Origin: Stichopus chloronotus
Taxonomy: Eukaryota > Echinodermata > Holothuroidea > Aspidochirotida > Stichopodidae
Length of the DNA stretch: 64,000 bases
Direction: 5' to 3'
Assembly (NCBI GenBank): GCA_021234535.1
Contig: CM037846.1
Span: 19,547,814 to 19,611,813 of the forward strand
Under the pieces are notes generated by a model, which was given only the letters and a program-made list of their open reading frames with translations, ran no database searches and was not told the DNA's origin. The position numbers and the translations under genes are program-made. Shown one piece after another: positions 38,601-50,600 of the stretch (the first letter of the stretch is position 1; every line of letters begins with the position of its first letter).

Positions 38601-41600
38601 ATGAGGAATATTTGGCCACAATTCACAAGGTCTGGGAGGTTGGGAACTGCCAATTCCTGCACTATGAGAGGAACTTTTGGCAAAAACTTTAGTGGTATGC
38701 TACACTACACTTAGAAAGTGCCATAATCACTTGTCCCCCCCATTAAATAAAAAGTCTGGTTATGCCACTGGTGCAGGGCCTTGACCAAGCCAAGACCAAA
38801 CCTCAACTCCCTAACATTCTCTGATAACCATTCCAGCTAGACCAGGTAAACAACTGGTGAAGAACAATAACCCCTCTGTATGCAATGTCCACACAACCAG
38901 TAAGGAGGGCTATGTAATAGATTCTAAAATTAGCTGTCAGGGAACTTTGCCATCATGGTACATTAGTTGTGTACACAGTGGACACTGGATACTACAGGGA
39001 GTACAATGCCCAAGAATAACAGTCAAAACAAAGTAACTGAAAACTGTCTTACACAAGCTTTAGCTTGAGGCTATTCATTTAAGGTGGTGAGCATGCCCCT
39101 CCAGATAAAGCTCACTTCAATTCACTACCACATAATATAACCACACAAATCAAGGGAGTGAGACTTCAAAAAGTATCTAATGCACAAGGAAAAATGATCA
39201 AAATAGCCAAAAATTATGACTTCCCTTTGTCCTATCACATACTTAGGAACAACTTGTATTGCCATCCCAATGTGGCACCTTCAATGCAAATTTCAGAAAA
39301 ATCCACTAGTAACGGCAAAAGAAGTAGGCTTTTGAACAGACAGACAGACATTTTCTCCCCCTACAGTACCACATAAGCTCTCGCCACACTTCATGGGGTG
39401 AGCTAAAAAATGAATAGGTTTCAGGTGATAAACCCTCTATATGATTTTAAATTCTTCTGACATAAACAGAGTAAATTACAATAATGTATACTGTTTGGTT
39501 CTTTGAACAAGCCAGTGGGAAGTATACTAGTATAAATGAACATTCAGATGGTCGAAACAGGTGATTACTGAGGCCATAATGAGGTAATCAGTTTGTAGGT
39601 TATTTGTAACTACAGTAGAGCATTTTGTTTCACTAACATACTACAATTCCTGATACCAAGCACGAAGCAACAACTTAAGAACAGTATATATGTTTTTGAT
39701 ACCCAGTGAGACCTATACTGTCACATATTCATTATGTGTACTGTACTTGTTAGAAAAACTTATAATATTAACTTATAATATGATTTCTCTCTTTACATTT
39801 TTATGCTCTTTTTACGCTATTTTTGCTATATGCTTTCAAAGTGGTTCAAGTCATTTTTGATCACTGAATGACATACAAGCCCACGTGTTTATTTAAAAAT
39901 AAATACAAACTTGAGATCAAAACAAAATCTTATCCTTCTGGTTTATCTTGACACATGCGATCACTTAAACAAAATTTTCCACTGCTAAAAATGATCAAAT
40001 TGTCACAGATGAACCTCTGTTGGTCTGGACAAGTTACCTTTTATGGATGCATTAAACATACAGTAGGAATTATACTGTACTTGACAGTATCAAATAAGAA
40101 GCTTATTGTAGTTGATGATACTGTAGAGTAGTACTCACAGGCAAGGGGGTCCACCCCAATGGTTGCACACATTTCCTGGAAATGTCTACGAAACTCAGGA
40201 TTTTTCTTTATATCATTTCTGTGATTTGCTGCAAATTCTTCTAAATTTGCTCGGAAAGCCTCCAACTGCTTGGACATTTGGCTTAGCTGTTCCTCAGCAA
40301 GTTCTGAACCTTTGTCTTTGTACTTGGCCTAAGGTGTTGAAGATATGACGTAAAAGAAAAAAAAAAGAAACAGAAGTCAAATGACTTTGAGATTTCTTGC
40401 CAATATTCATGGAAAACAAAAGACACACCAATTTTGAAGTTCAAACACCTTACTATTCAAGAGACAACATGTCTACAACCTGGTTACAAATTATGATCTC
40501 TACTGACCTCACATGACCTTGGACCTTCATAAAAAATGACAGAGATAATTGCTGCTCACAAAGGGCTACCAGTGTTAACAGTTTGTAGATCCAGTAACAT
40601 TCAGTAGCAGAGATACGTTGATTAAAAGTTACAGTATTTCACAGCTGCCCAAAAAATTAGACACTGTGAGGAGGTCTGTCACCTGATACCATCTCTTCCA
40701 CCAGACACACGCTGCGTCCCATATTCAGAAAGAGGGTAATTCCAGTGACTTCCTTACAGGGTACCCCGTAGGGCACTGAGTGTGAGTAGGTGAGCACACA
40801 CCCATACACACACACACACTCACACACAATCATGACTGCATAGGTTTCTCTTTACATCAAGACCAAAAAGTCCTTCAGAGTGATAAGAGAAAATATTCAA
40901 AGCATACATTGGGAAAGAAAGGGGAAGAACTACAGAAGAGGTACAGTTAGAACACTGTTGTGAAAGGTTACCATGAGTATAAGATTGTTCCATCTTTGGC
41001 ACTGGAGATGATTTTTCAACCTGAATATGATGATTCAAATGATGAGGATGCAATCCTGGTCCAGGTGCCAAGTATCACAGATAACCAGAATGCACAAACT
41101 CATTGTAGTTGATGATTGATGCTGTAGGTATTCATCTGAACATACACAGCTGAATAGTACAGAGATACATCCAAGAGCTTCCCTACATACCAAATATCAA
41201 ATCTGTGCAAGCTTCCCTTCTTCACAAATCTTGTTTACAAGGCTGTCTTGACTTGACCCCATTAACCTCAAATGATCTTTGACCTTACGATTATTTGTAC
41301 TCCATACGGTACCTCTACACACCAGAAAAGAGACCTCTACAAGCTTGCTTTCTTGAGACACAATGTTTACAAGGTTTTCACTATTTGATCCCTGTTCACC
41401 CCAGATGACCTTCGATCTCCACCAAACACAAAAGACTCCTTTCACTCAATAAGGTACATCCACATGTATACCAAAAAACAGTAGGCTTCTAGCATTTAAT
41501 AAGGTACACCCTATATCAAATTTGAAATTTGTAAAATCTTCCCTTCTCAAGATATTGTAGCGTGCCGAGGCGGGTGAAAGTGATGGGAAATCCGTTGTTA

Positions 41601-44600
41601 AGGCCAGAACTTAACTCTTGGAAATAAGACACAACATGAGTTTCAGATTGGCGGTGCGATATATAATCACATCCAGGGCAGAATAAGACACACAAAATGG
41701 CAAGAATACACTGGTATTTATACCAAATAAACAAGTAAATAATACGAAATAACAAACAAATTAATCCATACCCTATTCCTATTGGCTACAGGGGCGTTGT
41801 CTGTGAAATGCAAGTGACCTTATTGGGTATCACTCCCTACTAGTGGGCGTGGCCAACTAATTAACAATACAGGCAAATCACAACGAAACTGATAGTCGAC
41901 TAGTAAACATCACAAGGCAACGACAGAACTAACACGCAGCTCACGTACGTAGGTATGTCTCGACTCCACGCACGCACGTATGTACGTACGTACGTACGCA
42001 CGTACGTACGTACGCACGCACGCACGCACGTACGTATGGACAGAGGCGCGCACGCACGTACGTACGTACGCCCCGAAACACGCACGTACGACCATCCGCA
42101 CCCACGTACGACCATCCGCACGCTCGTACGAGCACGTATGGACGGGTGTCACGTCTGTAGGGCTCACTCGTACGTATGAACTTAATAAAAGCAAGACTTT
42201 ACGATTTCACCGATCGTTCTACATACTAGCATAATGAATATACATACGGGTTTAATACAATGTCTATTCTACAAACGGCATTTTACACAGCCCCTTCCCA
42301 AGAATTAACACGTCCCTGTGTTAACAGTATGAAAAAGTACATTTTCTTAAATATAGGCACTTGCAATGGCTACATACACACGCGAATAGACTACCAAAAG
42401 TCAACGCACCAGTGATAGTAGACGATCTCAAGTACTCTAACATTTATAAAATAACATAACTTCATTATATAAGCATAAGCACACTACTTCAAACAATTTG
42501 GAAATGAAGTCAATTCACGGTAATTAACCCAAGTTTTGGTCTTTTACAATCGGAACGATTTATCCGACCGTTGGCAGTAACTGCAGTCTACACTAGGAAA
42601 TGAAATTAACCACTACCGCACTACTTAAAACAAAAGAATGTGCCTTTTCAACACCTTACCATATGAGATCAACATTAAAGCTTTGATTCACCCACACTAT
42701 ACGCAAAAGATTATTGAAAGTTGGACTGAGTACTCACTCTGTGTCCATGAAAAATACTGTTCCCATACAAAAATAAGGGTAAACAACGTAAACCATGAAC
42801 ACATTCCATTACGAAAAAAAAACACATGTATCTGAGAAAAGAAGTGTCCATAATGAGTTAAAGATAGTGTCCAGTAGAAAATTACTGTCCACGAGATAAT
42901 TTCTTAGTGTCCAAGAGATAAACAAATACATGCAGTGTTCACAAATTGCATAAATTAGTGTCCACAACAACAAGATTTTTTTCCTTCTTTGGTCGGTCTG
43001 TCTGTTGATTTCAAATCCTAGGAAATGTTGGGAAGCAACGCCTATTGGTGAGCATCTCGTAACACCTCGGAGAGGTTAACCGTCAGTTTCAGGTCCTCTG
43101 TCATGGTTCCTGTAGAGGTAAGTTGGGGAGCTGTTGTGACACAGTAGCACAGCAATCCACTGGTCCGCAGTACCTTCCACTGATCTCCCCACATGTTAAA
43201 GACGGTTCCTGCCTCCATGGCAACATACCGAGCCCCATATTTTTCTTGTTGTTGCTGCTCCTTTAAGTCAACTGTTTCAGTAGAACTCAGCTCTGTCTCC
43301 TCGTTGTCAGAGCAGTCCGTTGTGGTGGGGGTAGGGGGAGCCTTCCTCGTTTCCCAGGTTCTTTCCAGGGCTTCTGAATGAGAGTTTCCTTGTTCCAAAT
43401 CCGGTTTTAATGTGAAAGTTGGGTGCATCCTCCGTTGGTGGTCCCGCAGATATCTTCGTTTAGCGAATTTTTTGGGGCACCCTGACTTTCCGCACAAAAA
43501 TTGCACAGAAGCGTGTAAGCGGCTTTTGTGCCTTTCCAGTTCTACCTTGGTTCTGCAAACACTTTTACATTTCGTACAAGAGAAACCCATTTTCTGATCT
43601 TCAGAATGCGTCTCCATTTTTGTCCCTAATTATAGTATATCTAACTCTTTTTAACTTTTATTCTTTGCGACAGGTATGACAGGTTGCTTATGAGGAGTCA
43701 CGCAAGAGAGCTATCCAACTTAGTTTCTACTCCCTCGTAACTTCATCATCCTTCTTTTTTTTTTTTTCTTTTTTTTCTAAGTAATTTCACAACTTCAGGC
43801 ACACATTAATCATTTTCTCTCCTTTTTCGAGGGGTAACTGCCGCCTTGAAAACTTCATTAATTGTCTAATACCAGCCTCTCCGGTGGTTTACACAGTCTC
43901 CCCTTTGTTGTGCGGTAACCTCCAGGAAGAATCATGTCCCTGTTATCCTCGCTAGTTACGCTTGTGTCCGGTGATTTAGCCTCCCTAGAGATCGGTCTGA
44001 CTCTGTCAGTGGTATGCGTTGACAGAAAGTTTGCGGTCTTTTCTGATTGAGAATTCCAGTGGTCCAGTGTACCTAGAAAAGGTTTCAAACGGTCAACGTG
44101 TACTACTCTACTTTTAGATTTCGATCCCTTCTGAATCCTGTAGATGACGTCACTTATTCATGACGTCACAATCCAGGGACCGTCCCATGGTTTCTGCAGC
44201 TTAGGCGACCTCTTCAACTTTCTCGTTGGGTTAAAGAGCCACACTCCCTGTCCAGGCTGGAAGTAGCATTCACTACTCTTTCGGTCGTAGTTCCGTTTCT
44301 GACGGACAACAGACTTTCCGAGTTGCTGCCTAGCAATCTCGAAAGTCCTAGCCATTTTTTCCTTCAACGTTGTTGCATAGGCAGTTTCATCCAACTGGGT
44401 GCATTCATCCTGAGTCTGGGGTGGGGTTCCAAAAATAATATCGAGGGGCATGAATAGTTCCCGACCGAGCATCATAATGTTGGGTGACAGCCCGGTCGAA
44501 TCATGTTCGCTGGCCCTGTATGCCATAGTTACATATGGTAGCCATTCGTCCCAATCCCTTTGAGTCTCATCCACAAACATGCTTAACATAGACTCCATTG

Positions 44601-47600
44601 TCCTGTTAAAGCGTTCCACTTGTCCATCCGATTGAGGACGAAATGCCGTTGTCCTAGTTTTCCTGATTCCGAGAAGTTTACAGACTTCCTGGAAAACGTT
44701 AGATTCGAAATCCCTTCCTTGGTCCGAATGTAGTTCACAAGGAACTCCAAATCTACAAACAAAGTCTTCCACTAATGTTGTGGCGACAGTCCGCGCTGTG
44801 TGGTCCAGTAATGCGTACGCTTCCGTCCACTTTGTGAAACAATCAGTTATCACAAGGATAAACCTGTTTCCTCTGTTAGTTACCGGAAAGGGTCCAGCGA
44901 CATCAATTTCAACCCTCTCCATGGGTAACCCTACCACGTAAGTCTCCAATGGGGCTCTTGTCCTTTTCCCGGGTGATTTCTTTGCTTGGCAAGGGACGCA
45001 TGTTTTGCAATGCGCCCTTACGTCGCGTCGCATCCCCCTCCAGTAGACGCTCACCTTTTTCGCCCTAGACCACGTCTTAGTCATCCCTAGGTGTCCAGCC
45101 GTAGGGACGTTATGCAACTGTTCTAGGACTTTCCCTTTCAATGCCTTCGGGACCAGAAATTTCCGTTGATTTCCCATGGGGTCGTCTGTCTCCCACCTAA
45201 GGTAGAGGACCCCTTTAACTTCCTCCAATTGATCCCAGCGACTCCAGAAGAATTTTACATCCGCACCGTACGCTGATACGATGTCCCAGTTTGGTCTAGT
45301 TTTACTCTCCTCAATCCAGCGTAGTAGTCGACCGAGAGTCTCGTCGGCCATCTGTTCCTTTCTCATACTCTCTGGATTTTCCTCAATCACGTGGTCTCGG
45401 TGATGTAATGTTAATGAAAAAACAGGTTCCCGTTGCGATCCAGTAGCAACGTTGCTGTCCTCAGCGTAAGCCTCAGTTTCCGACTTCGACTTTGTGGAGT
45501 CCTTGAGAAAGAATTGCTCCTCTTCTGTAAACGTGACGTCATTACTGTGCTCATTGTTCACGCCGCACTGTCGACAGGGTAGTCGAGAGAGGGCGTCAGC
45601 ATTCCCATGTTTTGTTCCAGGTCGGTGCTCAATTTCAAAGTCGTAAGTCCCGAGAACTTGCAACCATCTGGCCGTCTGTCCTTCCGGGTCCTTAAAATTA
45701 CAAAGCCAGCGAAGGGATCCATGGTCCGTACGCAACAAGAAGTGTTGTCCGTAAAGGTAGTGCTTGAAGTGCCTGACATAGGTCACAACAGCCAATAATT
45801 CTCGCCTGGTTACGCAATAGTTCCGCTCCTGTTTACTAAGGGTCCTGCTTGCATACGCAATGATTTTTTCGACTCCATCTTGTTCTTGTGAGAGTACAGA
45901 TCCAATGCCTACATTACTTGCATCCGTATCAAGTATGAACCGTCCCTCGGGATTAGGGTAGCACAATATAGGTGCGGTTGTTAGCTTTTCCTTCAAGGTT
46001 GCGAAGGCCTGTTCGCAATCTTCGTTCCACTTTACTACTTCCTTGGTGCCCCTTCCTTCCGTTAATTTGTATAGAGGCTTGGCGATGTCGGCGAATCCCT
46101 GGATGAACTTGCGGTAATACGAAGCGAGTCCCACAAAACTCCGTACATCCATGGTGGTGAGTGGGCGGGGCCAACTCCTCACACAGTCCGCCTTTCCGGG
46201 GTCTGGTCGCACTCCTTCTGCTGATACTATATGACCTAGAAAGCTGACTTCCTCCTGGAAGAGACTGCATTTTCTAGGCTTTAGCTTAAGGCCCGCATCA
46301 CGGAGCCGATCGAGCACCATTCCTAGCCTCTCCGTATGCTCTTCAAAAGTTTTCCCAAATACGATTATATCGTCTAGATAGATGACCGCTATGTTCCACT
46401 GCAGTCCCATCAATACTCGTTCCATTAACCGCTCGAATGTAGCGGGCGCATTGCAGAGTCCGAATGGCATAACTGTAAACTCATAAAGCCCGCTCTGAGT
46501 TACGAAAGCGGTCTTTTCCTTGTCCTTAGGGTCCATTGATACCTGCCAGTAGCCACTAGCGAGGTCGAGGGTGCTGAACCACTTTGATCCTGACAGTGCG
46601 TCGATGTTGTCATCGATGCGCGGTATGGGGTATGCGTCTTTGATAGTGCTAGCATTAAGCTTCCTATAATCCACGCACAGACGGCTCGATCCATCCTTTT
46701 TCCGGACAAGTACAATGGGGGAGGCCCAAGGGCTGATCGAAGGTTCCACTATTCCTTTCTGTAGCAGTTTTTCGATTTGAGTCTCCACCTCATCCCTCTT
46801 CTGCATTGGAAGTCTCCTGGGTCTCTGGCGCACGGGTGGGGAATCTCCCGTATCTATAGAATGCTTTACGAGGTTTGTGCGTCCGAATTCATCGTCGCTT
46901 TTAGCAAAAACGCAATGATACCGTTTAAGCAACTCCTCCACATTTTTCCGTTCCTCGTCCGTAAGGTGTGGTGGCAGTGTACCAATGAGGTCCATTAGGT
47001 GGTCCGGTATCGCTTTCTCGTGGCCCCCCTGCTCGACCACCATTGCCAATCTCTCCTTCGGCCCATGCCCGGATTCCAGTTTCTCGTGGACCTCGACAAC
47101 AGGGTCAAACATGGCAGCGTGTGTACCCCTATACAGGGGTATGTCCTGTTTCGTGAGATTGAAAACTCGGATCGCCACTGTCCCCCTGCGGGCATCCACC
47201 AGGGTACTCCCGACAGCAAGTCCGATTCGTTCTTCGAATTTGGAAAGAGGGGACAATGCTCCCCATGTCTCCACTCCCTTGGCTCCAGAAATTCGTCCCA
47301 ATAAGATGGATCCATGTCCTGCCGGTACGATTTCATCTGAGATCAACTTTACTTGCCTAGACCTGGGCTCCCCTTCCTCTACTGTGAAGGGTACTCTGGT
47401 TCCCCCAAGCTCTAAACATCGTGCTTCCCAATTCCAGGAAGCTCCATATTTCTCTAGGAAATCCAATCCAAGCATTCCATCCACGTCTACCTCCGCAACG
47501 ACGACATACTGATCAACTTCAAAATCCGACAGTTTTAAGCTTGTTCGGATCAATCCAAGTGGTTGCACTTCCATTTTCTTCGCAACTCCTAGATTGAACT

Positions 47601-50600
47601 CGACAGATTCCACTTCCGGTTTCTTTTCTCCGGGGAGGGAATGGAATATCTCTTCCGTCAGAATTGTGACCGTCGATCCAGTGTCAACTAATAAGTTAAC
47701 TGTTTTTCCACATATCTCTCCGTTAACAAAGAGTCCCCGAGATCGCTTAGGTGCGGGGGTAATCCTCATCCCGCAGCTAAACGACTTTTCTTTTTCCTCC
47801 TCCTTGGTATTTTCTACTTTTGCGTTCTTATCCGCTTCCTCTTCAATTTTAGGTTTAGGGCATTCATTAGAATAGTGGCCAAGTTCGTGGCAATTCCAAC
47901 ATTCCACTTGGGCCTTTCTATCCTGGCTTCTCTTTGGACGACTTTCCTTCTTTCTGTCGCCCTTCTTTAATTCCTCGACAGCCTTCGACACCTCGCCACG
48001 AACAAGCTTGCATATCTCCTCTTTAAGGTCACCAAGCTCGCTCGTAGCATTAGTGTGTGCTGTAGTATTCACCGATCGAATGTTTTCCCTTCTTCTGTTC
48101 GTTCTCTGCCTCTCGGCTTTCAAGTATTCCTCCATTTCAGCCGCGACACACACCGCTTCTTCCAGTGTCGTCGGGCGGGCCTGATATATGTGCCTCTTTA
48201 ACTCCGGGTCCCTAAGGGCATTCCTGAACACGTCGATCACAAACTCCTGGCTTGTTCCACTGTACGCCTTACTTGCCAGCCTTTTGATCGATTGACCTAG
48301 TTCTACTACGGTTTTGTTACTATCCTGAGTACGATTTTGTAGCTGCACCCGGTATATAAGTCCCTGTTGACCTGTTCCAAACCGCCTATTCATTGCAGCC
48401 ACAACTGCTCCGTAATTCATTCTTTGGTCGGGTGACAGGTCAGAAAACACCCGTTGTGCTTCCCCGTGCAAGCTAGCTCCTAAGAAACTAACTTTTTCCA
48501 TTAGCTCCCATTGGTTTATAGTTGAGATGTGTTCAAAGTGAACATGATAGTCCTCCCAAGCCTGTTTCGATCCGTCAAATTTTTCCGGTAACATTATGGG
48601 TTTCCGAATTCTCTCGTTAAAGAGGTAATTATCCTCTCCCCTGCACGCGGAATGTCTAACATTCCGTCGCTCCTCATGGTCCTCGTAATTTCGTTCGCCC
48701 CTTCCCAGGAGGGGGGTAAGTGGCATTCTCCTCTGCCATGGTTCCGTATCATAATTTTAGTTTTTCCTGGGGTGGACCATTCGCTGCTCCAAGCTGGAAT
48801 CATTCATGTACTTGCCCATGTTTTGGGGCGTACTCCTGGCCACCGTGTGGTCTCTCCTAAGTTCAGGATACAAGGTTTCCATTTCAGTAAATCTGTAGTT
48901 GTAGTTGTTATCGCATACGTAAGGCCTCATACGTACTGCACTCGTAGCATCCCCGCCACGTACGTACTCGCCTTCCCGTACGTATCCTGTTACTCCGTTG
49001 TAACTTCCCTCATATACGTAAGGCCTCGTACGCACTGTACTCGTAGCATCCCCGCTACGTACGTACTCGCCTTCCCGTACGTGTCCTGTTACTCCTTTGT
49101 AACTTTCATCACACACGTAAGGCCTCGTATGCACTGTACTCGTAGCATCCCCGCTACGTACGTACTCGCCTTCCCGTACGTATCCTGTTACTCCGTTGTA
49201 ACTTCCCTCATATACGTAAGGCCTCGTACGCACTGTACTCGTAGCATCCCCGCTACGTACGTACTCGCCTTCCCGTACGTGTCCTGTTACTCCTTTGTAA
49301 CTTTCATCACACACATAAGGCCTCGTACGCACTGTACTCGTAGCATCCCCGCTACGTACGTACTCGCCTTCCCGTACGTATCCTGTTACTCCGTTGTAAC
49401 TTTCATCACACACGTAAGGCCTCGTACGCACTGTACTCGTAACATCCCCGCTACGTACGTACTCGCCTTCCCGTACGTATCCTGTTACTCCGTTGTAACT
49501 TTCATCATATAAGTAAGGCCTCGTACGCACTGTACTCGTAGCATCCCCGCTACGTACGTACTCGCTTTCCCGTACGTGTCCTGTGTGGGGTACGTGTTCA
49601 CTCCGACCCGGGCTTACGTGCTGTTTATTTGCACTCAACTCCTGGTCCTCTTTTTTCGTATTTCCTCCATCGTTTGGATTCCTATACGTATTTCCCTCTA
49701 TCTCCTCAATAGATCCGGGGGGAGCCGACCAAGGTCGTGTCACACCACAACTAGTACATTCCTCCCGTACTAGCGGGGTCGCCGTGGCGCTTTCCCGCTG
49801 TCCGTTGCAGGGTGATCCCACTTCCTTCTCGCACTCATTTGATGAAATATCCTCTCCTTTATCCATTTTCTGTAAACCCCCTAAGTGTTGGTCTGCATGA
49901 AAAGTTAAATAAATTTAACTTGTCTCCAGATGTATCCCACCGCTTACCACCAAAGTTGTAGCATGCCGAGGCGGGTGAAAGTGATGGGAAATCCGTTGTT
50001 AAGGCCAGAACTTAACTCTTGGAAATAAGACACAACATGAGTTTCAGATTGGCGGTGCGATATATAATCACATCCAGGGCAGAATAAGACACACAAAATG
50101 GCAAGAATACACTGGTATTTATACCAAATAAACAAGTAAATAATACGAAATAACACACAAATTAATCCATACCCTATTCCTATTGGCTACAGGGGGGTTG
50201 TCTGTGAAATGCAAGTGACCTTATTGGGTATCAATCCCTACTAGTGGGCGTGGCCAACTAATTAACAATACAGGCAAATCACAACGAAACTGATAGTCGA
50301 CTAGTAAACATCACAAGGCAACGACAGAACTAACACGCAGCTCACGTACGTAGGTATGTCTCGACTCCACGCACGCACGTATGTACGTACGTACGTACTT
50401 ACGTACGTACGTACGCACGCACGCACGTACGTATGGACAGAGGCACGCACGCACGTACGTACGTACGTACGTACGCCCCGAAACACGCACGTACGACCAT
50501 CCGCACGCACGTACGACCATCCGCACGCTCGTACGAGCACGTATGGACGGGTGTCACGTCTGTAGGGCTCACACGTACGTATGAACTTAATAAAAGCAAG

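Noticed and set aside
41900..42234. Several overlapping RTYVRTYVRT-type open frames (also at 50301-50639)
   Set aside because: They are translations of the TACGTACG microsatellite in the LTRs, open in many frames and without coding sense.
46985..47512. 175-codon plus-strand open frame
   Set aside because: It is antisense to intact gag-pol, where all conserved motifs lie on the minus strand.
48594..48803. 69-codon minus-strand frame overlapping leader ORF and gag
   Set aside because: It is in another frame, with no domain, and overlaps two better supported ORFs.
48652..49512. 286-codon plus-strand open frame with tandem repeats
   Set aside because: It is the antisense of the leader ORF's 99-bp repeats. 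A period divisible by three keeps both strands open. The element's sense is the minus strand.
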